From: Nitrobacter sp039808345
Lineage (GTDB): Bacteria; Pseudomonadota; Alphaproteobacteria; Rhizobiales; Xanthobacteraceae
Direction: 5' to 3'
DNA length: 64,000 nucleotides
Assembly (NCBI RefSeq): GCF_047824785.1
Contig: NZ_CP181168.1
Coordinates: 59,344-123,343 of the forward strand
Part shown: positions 1-9,113 of the stretch, in pieces
Numbering within the stretch: the stretch's first letter is position 1
Layout of the letters: the number at the start of each line of letters is the position of its first letter
Notes under the pieces: generated by a model
What the model was told of the DNA's origin: nothing
Databases searched by the model: none
Seen by the model: only the letters and a program-made list of their open reading frames with translations
Position numbers and translations under genes: made by a program

Positions 1-16
1 TCATTGAGGTGACAAG

Positions 17-232
17 TTGCGCGCGTATAATGCATTTCGGCAGAAAGTCTCTGAATCGGCATCGCCTCCACGGAAGAGGCGTCCTCAGCCGCGAGAACAA
101 GCGGATGAAGCTCCGGGTCTGATCGAGAAGGAGCAGGTCGACATCGAACGCGAGATTCCGATAGAGGACAATGAGTCGGTCGAGCGCGGCGAGCCTCGCG
201 ATCGGCCGGACCCGCCACTGTTCGAAGACTGA
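17..232 (+). CDS. small hydrophilic hypothetical protein
   Basis: A 71-residue reading frame begins with TTG after an in-frame stop at 5-7 and ends in an acidic tail (PPLFED). It is rich in charged residues and proline, has no membrane segment and no motif I recognise. It may be a real small protein or a fragment whose neighbours were lost at the window edge; no convincing ribosome binding site is visible. It lies partly opposite the remnant ATPase frame. Confidence 0.25.
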   Translation: MRAYNAFRQKVSESASPPRKRRPQPREQADEAPGLIEKEQVDIEREIPIEDNESVERGEPRDRPDPPLFED

Positions 233-314
233 GGGTCCGGCTCGGCCACGTCGACAACTGCAAATTGCGAATCCCGCAAGGCCCGCGATACGATCAAAGC
301 GTCGCGAACGTCCA

Positions 315-535
315 GCCCGTAGACACGGATGTGCCCGCGAAGTGCCGCGGAACCCATTTCCGCGATCTCGCCTCCGGTGAGAATGCCTACCTGCGCTGCA
401 ACGCCTGCCTCGTGCGCAACTGCCAGCGCCGTGGCCGGATAGTCACCGGTGATCATGGCGACCGACGTGATCAACACGCTGCCGCTGTCCAGGTTGCGAA
501 AGCTACTGAAGCGATAGTTGGAACTTTTGGTCCCT
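315..535 (-). pseudogene. P-type ATPase fragment (cation pump relic)
   Basis: The minus strand encodes about 50 residues of the P-domain of a P-type ATPase, including VAMITGDYPAT followed by a region like the segment after MITGDYPATARAIAHQAG in the intact ATPase at 44903-47470. The phosphorylation motif DKTGT, the membrane segments and the GDGVNDAP motif are absent. The 5' side is cut by the IS3 element that begins at 536, and homology fades near 315. The rest of the gene is not in the window, so this is a broken remnant. Confidence 0.6.
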
Positions 536-601
536 TGAGGTGGTGCCGGTTTCTGAGACAGGGGCATAAGGTGGATCGCCCGATGAAAAGGACGATCCGG
601 T

Positions 602-883
602 ATGAAGACACGCAGACGATTTACGGCTGAGTTCAAGGCCAAGGTTGCGCTTGAGGCGATCCGTGGCGAGCGGACGATTTCGGAACTGGCGACAAAGCAC
701 CAGCTTCATCCGAACCAGATTACGCAGTGGAAACGGCAGGCCATCGAGAACCTGGCCAAGACGTTCGACGACAAGGCTGCTGATGCGCAGGTCGGCCGGG
801 AAGCCGAGGTGACCAAGCTGCACGCCAAGATTGGCCAGCTTGTCGTTGAGCGGGATTTTTTGGCCAAGGCCTTCGATCGCTGA
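602..883 (+). CDS. IS3-family transposase OrfA (copy 1)
   Basis: A 93-residue protein with an N-terminal helix-turn-helix of the HTH_Tnp_1 type (RRRFTAEFKAKVALEA, then HQLHPNQITQWKRQA) and a C-terminal coiled region. In the IS3 family OrfA recognises the IS ends and acts with OrfB. OrfB starts 17 bases downstream. The ATG at 602 sits within the left end of the element. It is identical to OrfA of copy 2. Confidence 0.92.
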   Translation: MKTRRRFTAEFKAKVALEAIRGERTISELATKHQLHPNQITQWKRQAIENLAKTFDDKAADAQVGREAEVTKLHAKIGQLVVERDFLAKAFDR

Positions 884-900
884 GCCTGGATCGGAGGAGA

Positions 901-1737
901 ATGATGATTGACCCCGATCACAACCGGCTCTCGATCCGCCGCCAGTGCGAACTGGTCTCGATCTCGCGGGCGTCGTTCTACCGACAGCCCGCCGGCGAGA
1001 CGCCCGAGAACCTCGAACTGATGCGCACCATCGACGAGGCCTTCATGGAGACGCCCTGGTATGGCTCCCGGCAGATGGCCCGGCATCTGCGGCGTCAGGG
1101 CTGGTGCGTGGGTCGCAAGCGGGTCCGGCGGCTGATGCGCAAGATCGGTCTGTCGCCGATCTACCAGGCGCCGAGAACCAGCGAGCCGCATCCGCAGCAT
1201 CGCATCTATCCCTACCTGCTGCGGCACCTGGCGATCGAGCGGCCGGATCACGTTTGGTGTGCCGATGTGACCTATATCCCGATGCGGCGCGGCTTCCTTT
1301 ACCTCGTGGCCATCATGGACTGGTTCAGCCGCAAGGTCCTGGCCTGGCGGTTGTCGAACACGATGGATGCCGACTTCTGTGTTGCCGCTCTCGAAGAGGC
1401 GATCGCCTGCCATGGCAGGCCCGACATCTTCAACACCGACCAAGGCTCGCAGTTCACTAGCTTCGCCTTCACGACGACGCTGAAGGATGCCGGCATCCGC
1501 ATCTCCATGGACGGGCGCGGCCGCTGGATGGACAACGTCTTCATCGAACGACTGTGGCGCAGCCTCAAATATGAGTGCGTCTTCCTCAGCACATTCGAAA
1601 CGGGAAGCCAAGCCCGCTGCGGCATCGGCTCCTGGATAGACTATTACAACCGGCGACGCCCGCACTCGACCTTCGCCGGCAGGACGCCCGACGAAGTCCA
1701 TGCTATGGCGGAAATGACGGAGCAATTGGCGGCGTAG
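901..1737 (+). CDS. IS3-family transposase OrfB (copy 1)
   Basis: A 278-residue DDE integrase-core transposase. An N-terminal HTH_21-like segment (YGSRQMARHLRRQG) precedes the catalytic core with Asp in CADVTYI, Asp in FNTDQGSQF and Glu in NVFIERLWRSLKYE. Tandem ATGs at 901 and 904 follow a strong GGAGGAGA site. It supplies the DNA cleavage and joining activity of the element. It is intact, so this copy could still be active. Confidence 0.95.
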   Translation: MMIDPDHNRLSIRRQCELVSISRASFYRQPAGETPENLELMRTIDEAFMETPWYGSRQMARHLRRQGWCVGRKRVRRLMRKIGLSPIYQAPRTSEPHPQHRIYPYLLRHLAIERPDHVWCADVTYIPMRRGFLYLVAIMDWFSRKVLAWRLSNTMDADFCVAALEEAIACHGRPDIFNTDQGSQFTSFAFTTTLKDAGIRISMDGRGRWMDNVFIERLWRSLKYECVFLSTFETGSQARCGIGSWIDYYNRRRPHSTFAGRTPDEVHAMAEMTEQLAA

Positions 1738-1795
1738 AAACGAACCCGATCCACCTTAGCCAGGCCGCCAAACTGTCTCACCAAGCGGGTCCACC

Positions 1796-2239
1796 TCATT
1801 CTTGGCCACGACTCATGTTAGTTTCCAGAATACGGTGCTGCGTCACCGGCTTTGCGTTAATATTTTTGATAGCGTTCTGCAGACGATCTCGAAGATCAAG
1901 GACGATCCAGCGCAACTCAACATTGTTCGTGGCATACGCAACCGTAGTCAGGTCCACTGCTGAGATCTTGATGCAATCATCGTCCCTGCGTTGGACAACA
2001 ATGTTACAAAGCATGATGGAGCCGATTTCATCACGCACCTGTATCGCGCGATGAGCCAACGCCGGATGATATGCGCCGAGAACCCGGTATGGTCGAAAAT
2101 CGACAGCAAGAGTCTTCTTGAACGCCCGTTGCATATCGATTTCGGCGAATACTTCAAAGCCTTGACGCTCCAAAGCTTGCCTCGCTGCCGCGATAGCTTC
2201 TTCAAAACTGACATTGAACGTCTTTGAGAAGAAGTGCAT
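1796..2239 (-). CDS. DUF302 domain protein
   Basis: About 147 residues. The start at 2239 is preferred over the upstream ATG at 2302 because GAGGAGG lies just before it and DUF302 proteins begin near this point (MHFFSKTFNVSFEEAI). The core has the family pattern VDFRPYRVLGAYHPALAHRA followed by ..CNIVV. The DUF302 fold is a small alpha-beta domain of unknown biochemical role, common in stress and low-oxygen gene sets. The stop codon TGA is supplied by the last bases of IS copy 1, so a few C-terminal residues may have been replaced, but the domain is complete. Confidence 0.8.
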   Translation of the reverse strand: MHFFSKTFNVSFEEAIAAARQALERQGFEVFAEIDMQRAFKKTLAVDFRPYRVLGAYHPALAHRAIQVRDEIGSIMLCNIVVQRRDDDCIKISAVDLTTVAYATNNVELRWIVLDLRDRLQNAIKNINAKPVTQHRILETNMSRGQE

Positions 2240-2518
2240 TCCGGCCTCCTCATTACGTCCGGAAACGAAGTATATCTCGTGACGAAAGGTGCGAATTGAC
2301 ATAGCTCAAATATTTTGTCTCCGAGCGGCGGCCGAGCTGGCGCTCGTAGGCGATTGCTCCACTCTTGGGCAAGTCGATACCACCCCTTGAGTAATCGCAG
2401 CATGCTCCCCACCGATCACGCCGCCGCTCTACAGAATAGCGCTAACTTGCGCCGGCCACGACGCCTACGTGCCCGCGGAAACTCGTTAGCCTGTTTGACA
2501 ATCAACGCACCCGTTCCG

Positions 2519-2998
2519 TCATTTCGATGGAAAGACTTGATTGCTGAATGGTGAGGCGGTCGGAACCTGAATGACGATATAAGCCCTTCCGATTTCCCGA
2601 TGACACCCATTGCACGCCGCGGTCATGTTCCCAAATGCCTTGCTGAAGTCTGATACGTTTTTGGCTGCAATTGCAGATTTTATCTCCTTAGCGGGTTGCA
2701 TCAGGCTCACCATGTCGGCCACCGGGATGCCCGAGTACAAAAAAGCGATATCCTGAAAGTTCTCCAGCATCTGCTCCAGTTCATATTCAGCCAGGGGCCA
2801 ATTGGCAGCCCGGCCGGAAAACCAGAGCTTGATGTGCCGCATCTGCATGGTGTTCATGAAATCACCCAGACGCGGAACATAGTTCTTCGAGGTCAGGGAA
2901 TCGCCGGCGAAAACATAAGTTGCTCCAACGCTTGCAAAGACGATGCTCAGTACGAATGCTCCTGATACCAATAGCAAGCGAGTTAATCCGCCAAGCAT
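2519..2998 (-). CDS. c-type cytochrome, c'/c556-like
   Basis: About 159 residues. The start at 2998 follows GGAGG with 7-base spacing and gives a signal-anchor of hydrophobic residues (LTRLLLVSGAFVLSIVFAS). The only heme motif, CNGCH, lies near the C terminus (about 30 residues from the end), as in four-helix cytochromes c' and c556 rather than class I cytochromes. The product should be periplasmic with one covalently bound heme, serving in electron transfer or gas binding. A perfect FixK-type box lies 62 bp upstream of the start (3054-3067), which predicts low-oxygen induction. Confidence 0.8.
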   Translation of the reverse strand: MLGGLTRLLLVSGAFVLSIVFASVGATYVFAGDSLTSKNYVPRLGDFMNTMQMRHIKLWFSGRAANWPLAEYELEQMLENFQDIAFLYSGIPVADMVSLMQPAKEIKSAIAAKNVSDFSKAFGNMTAACNGCHREIGRAYIVIQVPTASPFSNQVFPSK

Positions 2999-3053
2999 CG
3001 TCCAACCTCCGAATGTTCGATGGGATTGAATACCATCGATCGATTCGATGACC

Positions 3054-3067
3054 TTGATATTGATCAA
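3054..3067. promoter_or_regulatory. FixK/FNR-type box, cytochrome c gene
   Basis: TTGATATTGATCAA, a full TTGAT-N4-ATCAA palindrome, centred 62 bp before the ATG of the leftward cytochrome gene, a position compatible with activation of its promoter. Confidence 0.75.
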
Positions 3068-3312
3068 GACGCAGCCGCATATGGCAGCTCGACGAGCGCT
3101 CCCGTACTTGCGAAGCGGTCCTTGCGGGCTTCATCGCAGGCAGCTGGTTCGATGCCGTCAAGGAAACGCACCGGCTGCTATGCCGGGGCTACTTCCTCCG
3201 TCAACGACACAAAGTGCAGGGGCATGGAGCGGACCAGTTCTCCCGAGAACATGTCTATGGGGAATTGGCCGTCCGATGCCTTCGACGCGAGCGCAGTCGG
3301 TCGTCGCCGTGA
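3064..3312 (+). pseudogene. possible C-terminal tail of a group II intron reverse transcriptase
   Basis: An open frame without a start codon ends at TGA 3310-3312 and encodes segments such as HRLLCRGYFLRQRHKVQGHG, which resemble the tail region of intron-encoded proteins just before domain V. No reverse transcriptase catalytic motif is present because the 5' part of the intron is missing. The assignment leans on the domain V sequence that follows at once. Confidence 0.35.
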
Positions 3313-3332
3313 GCCTTGCGGTGAAGCCAGTC

Positions 3333-3422
<90 letters not shown>

Positions 3423-3832
3423 AAATCGTTGGTCGAAAGCGCCATATCGCGGTCGACACGGACGGGCGATTGCTGATGATCAATCTGACAACCGCCGACA
3501 TCTCCGACAGTGCAGGCGCGCAAGCGATCCTCGATGCGATCCGCAAACGCTGGCCGTGGGTGAAACATCTGTTCGCCGACGCCGCCTACGACCGACTGAA
3601 ACTGATGGACAAAGCCGTCTATCTGCAGATCGTACTCGAAATCATCCGACGCCGCGACGGGCAGAAGGGCTTCGAAGTCCTGCCGCGCCGCTGGGTGGTC
3701 GAACGAACTTTCGGCTGGATGATCCGCTGGCGCAGGCTCGTGCGTGATTACGAACGTCGCATCGATGTCTCAACCGCCATGATCCATGTCGCCATGGCCG
3801 GTGTCCTCATCCGCAGAAACGCTCATCCCTGA
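3423..3832 (+). pseudogene. IS5-family transposase, C-terminal part
   Basis: About 135 residues beginning at IVGRKRHIAVDTDGRLL, which is the middle of IS5/IS427-type transposases, through the catalytic Glu region (VVERTFGWMIRWRRLVRDYE) to a natural end. The N-terminal half with the first catalytic Asp is missing; the sequence before it is a group II intron tail. The element cannot move on its own. Confidence 0.85.
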
Positions 3833-3851
3833 TTTTCCAAACAGATGGGGT

Positions 3852-5259
3852 GATTGGGGTCTCGGCCGGAGGGTGGCTGTTCCAGTCAGGATGTTGGAAC
3901 GTGGTCGGTGTTGAATCGCCACAAGCATCGAGAAGGAACAGCCATGAAGTACTTTGCCGGACTGGACGTGTCTTTGGAAGAGACCGCTATCTGCGTCGTC
4001 GACGAGACGGGCGGCATCGTCAAGGAAGCTCGCTTTGCGAGTGAGCCGGATGCCCTGGTTGTAGCCCTTGAAGGGATGGGTCTGGTGTTCGAACGAGTTG
4101 GCCTGGAGGCCTGTTCGCTGACGGCTTGGCTTCATGACGCTCTGCGGGGCGCAGGCTTGCCGGCGATCTGCATTGAGACACGGCAGGCGAATGCAGCCAT
4201 GAAGACAATGCCAAACAAGACAGATCGCAACGATGCTCGGGCACTGGCGCAAATCATGCGAACCGGCTGGTTCCGACCGGTGCACGTCAAGAGCCGGCAG
4301 TGTCGCTTGTGGCGCTCGCTTCTTGTGGCGCGCCGAACGATTCTCAACGAGATGCGGACAATCGAGAACGTGGTGCGTGCGATCATGCGCGAAGCCGGTA
4401 TCAAGCTCGGCACACCGTCCAGAGCTGCCTTCGCTGATCGCGTCCGAGCCATGGTCGGCGACGACACTTTGGTGATGCCGCTCGTCGCCCCTTTACTCAC
4501 GGTCCTCGCCACGATGCTGGACCAATTCAGCCGCCTGACCAAACAGGTTCTCGATCTCGTCCGGAAGGAAGAGGTCTGCCGGCGTCTGATGAGCGTTCCC
4601 GGCGTGGGACCGATCACCGCGCTCGCCTTCCGCGCCACCATCGACCGGCCGGATCGGTTCAGGCGGTCGAGGGACGTCGGCGCGCATCTCGGCCTGACGC
4701 CTGCGCGCTATCAGTCCGGGGAGACCGACATCCAGGGCAAGATCAGTCGATGCGGCGACGAACTCGCTCGCACAGCCCTCTACGAGGCGGCGCACACGCT
4801 GCTCGTGCGCAGCCGGAAATGGTCGAGTCTGCGGGCTTGGGGAATGAAGATCGCAAAGCATCGCGGCATAGCGCGAGCGCGTGTCGCGGTCGCCCGCAAG
4901 CTTGCCGTAATCCTTCACCGGATGTGGAGTGACAGCTCCCCGTTCCGCTGGGGAAAAGAAGCCGACGTCGGCATTGCCGCCTAATATCAGGAGCTTCATT
5001 CAGCAGGAGAGAGGATCAAGACATCGCCCGAAAGGGTGAACCGGATCGTTCCTGTGGGGACGATGGGCAAGGCGATCTCGTTGAGAGTCCAGAGCCTTGC
5101 GGGTTCAACCCGCAAGGTCGTGAAACAGATTGAGACGCCTTGCCTTCCTAACCCCAGCATGCGGCGGCTCTACGCCGACCGCGAAGAGAAGCGCGTGACC
5201 CATGGGGCGACGCGATCCGGAATGGCAAATGGAGCAGCTTGACTTCAACGACCCCAATC
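3852..5259 (+). mobile_element. IS110-family element of the IS1111 type
   Basis: One transposase gene is enclosed by a 10-bp inverted pair, GATTGGGGTC at 3852-3861 and GACCCCAATC at 5250-5259. Subterminal inverted repeats of about this size mark the IS1111 subgroup within IS110, which otherwise lacks them. The true ends probably lie a few bases outside. The 265-bp stretch after the transposase belongs to the element; in this family such flanks can produce a guide RNA, but no fold was demonstrated here. Confidence 0.75.
3944..4984 (+). CDS. IS110-family DEDD transposase
   Basis: A 346-residue protein starting at 3944 after AGAAGGA. It has the RuvC-like N-terminal domain with GLDVS (first Asp), a Glu in GLEACSLT and the DRNDARALAQ motif carrying two Asp, then the C-terminal Transposase_20 domain with SVPGVGPITALAF and HLGLTPARYQSG. 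The C-terminal domain holds the conserved Ser used for DNA joining in this family. It appears intact. Confidence 0.93.
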   Translation: MKYFAGLDVSLEETAICVVDETGGIVKEARFASEPDALVVALEGMGLVFERVGLEACSLTAWLHDALRGAGLPAICIETRQANAAMKTMPNKTDRNDARALAQIMRTGWFRPVHVKSRQCRLWRSLLVARRTILNEMRTIENVVRAIMREAGIKLGTPSRAAFADRVRAMVGDDTLVMPLVAPLLTVLATMLDQFSRLTKQVLDLVRKEEVCRRLMSVPGVGPITALAFRATIDRPDRFRRSRDVGAHLGLTPARYQSGETDIQGKISRCGDELARTALYEAAHTLLVRSRKWSSLRAWGMKIAKHRGIARARVAVARKLAVILHRMWSDSSPFRWGKEADVGIAA

Positions 5260-5311
5260 AGAGAAGGCTCTTAGCGGTGCTTCTGCTGCTGGGATGGGAG
5301 AGATGTGCCTA

Positions 5312-5325
5312 TTGATATACATCAA
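5312..5325. promoter_or_regulatory. FixK/FNR-type box before candidate sRNA
   Basis: TTGATATACATCAA, a perfect palindrome. If it acts at -41.5, transcription to the right would begin near 5360, just ahead of three hairpins and a terminator. Confidence 0.75.
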
Positions 5326-5359
5326 ATCATATATCTGAAGTGATGTTAAACAGACTTAT

Positions 5360-5487
5360 CAGCCTGACTGAAATTCACGGGCTGTCACGAATCGCCGGCA
5401 CATCAGGCCGGCGATGCTTGGCCCATTCTGGGCCTGTTTCCCCACCCACAACTCGCCCGGCGCTTTACGGCGTCGGGCCTTTTTTGT
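5360..5487 (+). ncRNA. candidate FixK-controlled small RNA
   Basis: Between the FixK-type box and a strong terminator lies about 128 nt with no convincing reading frame. It can form a stable hairpin ATCGCCGG/CCGGCGAT near 5390-5415, a second GGCCCA/TGGGCC near 5420-5434, a C-rich unpaired stretch TTTCCCCACCCACAACT, and then the terminator stem. This order resembles an Fnr-type small RNA such as enterobacterial FnrS in logic, not in sequence. The C-rich loop could pair with Shine-Dalgarno sequences. Start site and expression are inferred. Confidence 0.45.
5455..5485 (+). terminator. Rho-independent terminator
   Basis: A 9-bp stem GCCCGGCGC/GCGTCGGGC (one G-T wobble) with a short TTTAC loop is followed by six T residues. 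Confidence 0.85.
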
Positions 5488-5493
5488 CGTTAC

Positions 5494-5610
5494 ATGGCCG
5501 ACCTTTTCGTCCTGAACCGCTCGGCCTTGGTTGGCCCCGCTCTTGCCGGTCGGCTGTTCATCCGGTCAGAGCAGCGATTCATCATGAAGAACAACGTGCG
5601 TAAATCCTAG
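5494..5610 (+). CDS. possible 38-residue ORF
   Basis: ATG at 5494 to TAG at 5608-5610 encodes a short peptide beginning MADLFVLNRSALVGPALAG. It starts 9 bases after the terminator T-run and has no clear ribosome binding site. It may be chance or a gene remnant. Confidence 0.15.
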   Translation: MADLFVLNRSALVGPALAGRLFIRSEQRFIMKNNVRKS

Positions 5611-6142
5611 GGCATCCCATACGTTACTTCTTGAGATCGCTCAGCGCCAGCCCGGCCGGCGCGGACAGGACGAGCCGCTGCAGACATAGCGATGCGCGAG
5701 GCCTTCGCCGACAGGCGCAGGCAACTCGCGTGAGCCTTGCATTGCCGTCAGCGGTCAGTTCGCTCAGTCGCGCGCGCCGTGAGGACGTTCAGGGGCGCAG
5801 GTCAACTTCGTGCAGGCATCCTGCGGCGTCGCAATGGAGTGATTTGTTGCTGCAGCGAAAATCATCAAAATGAAAGGCGACGAATTCAACTCTGGAAACC
5901 GTAAAGCGCGGACTGCTGCGCGGCTGCAATCGACCTGCCGCAGGCAGCATCCCATTTTTGTACAATTGCACGGAACTCAGGCAGGAGATTCCTGAGATGG
6001 GCGGGATTCCACCGATTCTGGGCTAAACCACCGTGCGATAACGCAGGCTGAGATATTCCGGACAAGCAGAGAGGCACGACTGCAATCTTCGAAATGAGCT
6101 TACGTGGATCCACGATCGCTTCCCAAGAAAAGTAGGACATAG
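5611..6142. other. no gene recognised
   Basis: Short overlapping frames on both strands give no family match and no ribosome binding site. The last 60 bases before 6143 resemble the sequence just upstream of 14789, so they belong to a duplicated unit. Confidence 0.5.
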
Positions 6143-6274
6143 ATGAATTATCGTATCCAACGCGGAAAGGTGATTGAGGCAAATCAGAAACGCCTCTCGA
6201 ATTTCCAAGCGCGAACACGTCGTGATGTAGCACGCGGCAAAAACTACGAGGCCGGAAAAGTCGATACTCGATGA
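6143..6274 (+). CDS. small conserved protein, MNYRIQ family, copy A
   Basis: A 43-residue basic protein beginning MNYRIQRGKVIEANQ and ending AGKVDTR. A related frame at 14789-14890 begins MNYRIQYGTVIEANQ. Between the two, the stretch RTRRDVAR differs only at third codon positions (CGT/CGC, GAT/GAC, GTA/GTG), and the indels in between restore frame, both as expected for selection on this reading frame. An AGGA-type ribosome binding site is weak. No known family was recognised. A FixK-type box follows 20 bp after the stop. Confidence 0.45.
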   Translation: MNYRIQRGKVIEANQKRLSNFQARTRRDVARGKNYEAGKVDTR

Positions 6275-6293
6275 GAGCCAGCCCATCTATCGC

Positions 6294-6307
6294 TTGACAC
6301 AAATCAA
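6294..6307. promoter_or_regulatory. FixK/FNR-type box without intact target
   Basis: TTGACACAAATCAA fits TTGA-N6-TCAA. To the right the IS3/IS481-like element begins within about 100 bp, so its former target gene is probably lost; to the left only the small ORF 6143-6274 is seen, in the wrong direction. Confidence 0.55.
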
Positions 6308-6403
6308 GGCACTGGAGCGGGGACCGAATTGTCCGTCGTCAGATAATTTGAGACTGATCAGGCATTTCGAGAACGGAGGCTCTGGCTCATCAGGGGTTAG
6401 AGT

Positions 6404-7383
6404 TTAAGCGGCCTGCAGTCGATGCTGCAAGCGGCGGTTTGCGATGGTGGCCCGCTTGATGCGGTGTCGTTCGGCGAGGATCGTCTCGGCTCTTCCAAAA
6501 TAGACGTCAGCGGGCGTGAGGTTGTCGATGCTCTCGTGATAGCGGACGTGGTTATAATGCTCGACGAAGGCGTGGACCTGCTGCTCGAGATCTCCGGGCA
6601 GGTAGTAGTTGTCGAGCAGAATGCGGTTCTTCAGGGTCTGATGCCAGCGCTCGATCTTTCCCTGGGTCTGGGGATGATACGGGGCGCCGCGTACATGCTC
6701 CATGCCTTTGTCTTCGAGCCACGCGGCCAGATCGCTCGCCACGTATGACGAGCCGTTATCCGAGAGGAGCCGCGGCCGGTGCATGACGGTGGCGCGATCG
6801 AGACCCGATGCGGCGAGCGCCTGGTCGAGCGTGGCCGTGACGTCGGAGGTACACATCGTGGGACCGAGCCTCCAGGTCACGATGTAGCGCGAGAAGTCGT
6901 CGAGCACGGTCGAGAGGTAGTACCAGCCCCAACCGGTGATCTTGAGGTAGGTGAAGTCGGTCTGCCAGAGTTGGTTGATGGCGGTGGTCTTGTCCTTGAA
7001 CTCGTTCGCGGCTTTGATCACCACATAGGCCGGGCTGGTGATGAGATCGTGCGCCTTCAGCAGCCGATAGACCGAAGCCTCCGAGACAAAATACTTTCTC
7101 TCGTCGGTAAAGCGCACCGCCAACTCCCGCGGCGACAGCTCGGGAATCTCCAGCGCCAGGTCGATGATCTGGCCTCGGACGTCATCCGGGATACAATTCC
7201 AGACCCGATCCGGTCGAGAGCGGTGATCTGCCAGGGCCTCAATGCCACCCTCGCGGAAGCGATCGTACCACCTATAAAATGTGGCGCGGGGATGCCGAGC
7301 TTGTCCAGCGTGCGCTTGGCCGGCAAGTGCGACTGCTCCACCAGCGCGATGATCTCGGCTTTCTCGGACGCAGGGTACCTCAT
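6404..7383 (-). pseudogene. IS3/IS481-like DDE transposase, frameshifted
   Basis: The full protein would start at 7383 (MRYPASEKAEIIALVEQS) and end at 6404 with about 326 residues. The N-terminal helix-turn-helix runs to KLGIP, then the frame is lost and resumes in another frame at RATFYRWYDRF. One C is missing from the run that reads as gggg at 7288-7291 on the plus strand. The core keeps Asp in WQTDFTYL, Asp in LLSDNGSS and Glu in QGKIERWHQT. The break lies in a homopolymer, so it is either a real inactivating deletion or a sequencing error. Confidence 0.8.
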
Positions 7384-7484
7384 GCCTCGTCCTCCCCATC
7401 CCCGTTCATGCTTATGGAATGGCCCGTCCCTTTCTCCGGCATCAAGTACGATGCTGGTGTCAAAAACGGGAAAGGAATGAGCTA

Positions 7485-8519
7485 ATGTCTATAACAATCC
7501 TCGGGGTTGATCTGGGAAAGAACTCTTGCAGCGTTGTTGGAGTCGACACGACCGGTGCTGTAGTCGTTCGTCGAACGATGCGCCGGCAAACGCTGGTCGA
7601 ATATGTGACGAAACTTCCGGCCTGTGTAGTTGCGATGGAAGCATGCTGCGGCGCCCATCACCTGGGCCGCCTGTTTGTCGCGCAAGGTCATAAGATCCGG
7701 TTGATGTCACCGGAATACGTCCGTCCATATATTAAAGCTCAGAAAAACGACGACCGCGATGCTGAAGGAATCGCCGAAGCTGCCTCACGACCGACAATGC
7801 GGTTCGTCGAACTCAAGAGCCAGGAGCAGTTGGATATTCAAACGCTGCATCGTGTGCGCTCGCGCCTCGTGGCAGAACGAACCAACCTCATCAATCAACT
7901 ACGCGCGATCCTGCTGGAGCGCGGGGAGATCTTCCCGGCCGGCCGGCGGAAATTCGAGCTTGGCGTGGATGGCATGCTTGTCGATGGCGATCAAACATTG
8001 TCACCGCGTATACGCCAGTTAGCTGGCGATTTACGTACCGAATGGAGAGAACTCGACGCGAAAATCGCGGCGTTGAATGGCGAATTTGTCAAACTGTCAC
8101 GCAATGATCCCGCAGCTTGCAGGTTGACTTCGATCCCTGGCGTTGGCGTGCTCAACGCAACGGCCCTGGTCGCTGCGGTTGGCGATGCAAGTAATTTTGC
8201 CAAGGCCCGGGACCTGGGCGCCTGGCTCGGGTTGGTTCCGAAACAATCCAGCACGGGAGGTAAGGCTCGGCTGCTCGGGATATCCAAGCGTGGCAACACT
8301 TATTTGCGCACTCTACTCATCCACGGCGCTCGCGCGGCTTTGCCATCGCTGTCACAAAGCGATACGCCACTGGGGCGGTGGCTGAAGGCAATGATCGAGC
8401 GGGGCGTACACCGTAACGCCGTAGTGGTGGCTTTAGCCAACAAGCTGGCGCGGATAGCTTGGGCCATCTTGCGCAAGGAAGCGCGCTTTGAACGCAGTTA
8501 CCCGGTAGCCGTGGTTTAA
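7485..8519 (+). CDS. IS110-family DEDD transposase (second element)
   Basis: A 344-residue protein; the start at 7485 follows AAAGGAATGAG and gives the usual N terminus MSITILGVDLGKNS. RuvC-like motifs are GVDLG, a Glu in AMEACCGAH and KNDDRDAEGIAEA; the C-terminal domain has TSIPGVGVLNATAL and LGLVPKQSSTGG. It is only distantly related to the transposase at 3944-4984. No terminal repeats were found, as is normal for this group, so the element borders are unknown, roughly 7400 to 8640. Confidence 0.92.
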   Translation: MSITILGVDLGKNSCSVVGVDTTGAVVVRRTMRRQTLVEYVTKLPACVVAMEACCGAHHLGRLFVAQGHKIRLMSPEYVRPYIKAQKNDDRDAEGIAEAASRPTMRFVELKSQEQLDIQTLHRVRSRLVAERTNLINQLRAILLERGEIFPAGRRKFELGVDGMLVDGDQTLSPRIRQLAGDLRTEWRELDAKIAALNGEFVKLSRNDPAACRLTSIPGVGVLNATALVAAVGDASNFAKARDLGAWLGLVPKQSSTGGKARLLGISKRGNTYLRTLLIHGARAALPSLSQSDTPLGRWLKAMIERGVHRNAVVVALANKLARIAWAILRKEARFERSYPVAVV

Positions 8520-8771
8520 CGAGATCAGCGCTGCGCATAGTTCGCGCAGTCCAACGGGGTTTGCAGGAAGGATCGAAGAGATGGCCTGACAGTCGAACGG
8601 CGTTCGGAAATCCCGATCAAAAAAATGGCACATTCGCTGCCGGCATGCTTATGGGGCTCTGAACGTGCGGATATCCATCTTGGCCATGGGCTTGCTCATG
8701 AGACCGTATACGTTGACGCAGACTGTTCAGAATGCCGTAAAATCCTCTTGCAGACGGGGCGGGCCATACGT

Positions 8772-9113
8772 TTTTTTAAGCAGACGGTTTTCCAGGGTCA
8801 GGTCGGCGACGACCTCCTTCAACGCCGAGGCCTCACGACGAAGGTCTTTAACTTCGCCGGAGGTCGCGGCGCGGGCCGTGTCGCCTGCCAATCGGCGCTT
8901 GCCAGCTTCCAGGAACTCCTTGGACCAGCCGTAATACATCGAGGCGGCGATGCCTTCGCGGCGGCAAAGCTCGGAGATATTCTCCTCGCCGCGCAGTCCT
9001 TCCAGCACGATGCGGATCTTCTCCTCCGCCGAATATTGCCGGCGCGTCTGCCGGCGGATGTCCTTCAGCACTTGTTCTGCCGGCGCTTTGCCCGGCCCGG
9101 ATTTCTGCTTCAT
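8772..9113 (-). pseudogene. IS3-family OrfA, 3'-truncated
   Basis: The frame from 9113 encodes an OrfA with the helix-turn-helix YSAEEKIRIVLEGLRGEENI and coiled tail VVADLTLENRLLKK, where homology stops near 8772. The expected overlap into orfB and the whole of orfB are missing; the sequence to the left belongs to or adjoins the IS110 element. It is a dead fragment of a different IS3 subgroup from copies 1-3. Confidence 0.8.

Larger units (their letters stand above)
536..1798 (+). mobile_element. IS3-family element, copy 1
   Basis: A complete 1263-bp element bounded by TGAGGTGG at 536 and CCACCTCA ending at 1798, with imperfect inverted ends that continue inward (TGAGACAG at similar depth). 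It carries orfA and orfB. Copy 2 (12729-13991, opposite orientation) has the same length and identical proteins, and copy 3 (40938-42191) is diverged. The flanks here (cct and ttc) show no target duplication, unlike copy 2, so the flanks may have been rearranged after insertion. Confidence 0.92.

Noticed and set aside
7285..7295. Programmed frameshift in the IS3/IS481-like transposase
   Set aside because: Relatives I know are a single frame, and the lesion lies in a plain G run without slippery heptamer or stem, so a deletion or sequencing error is more likely.
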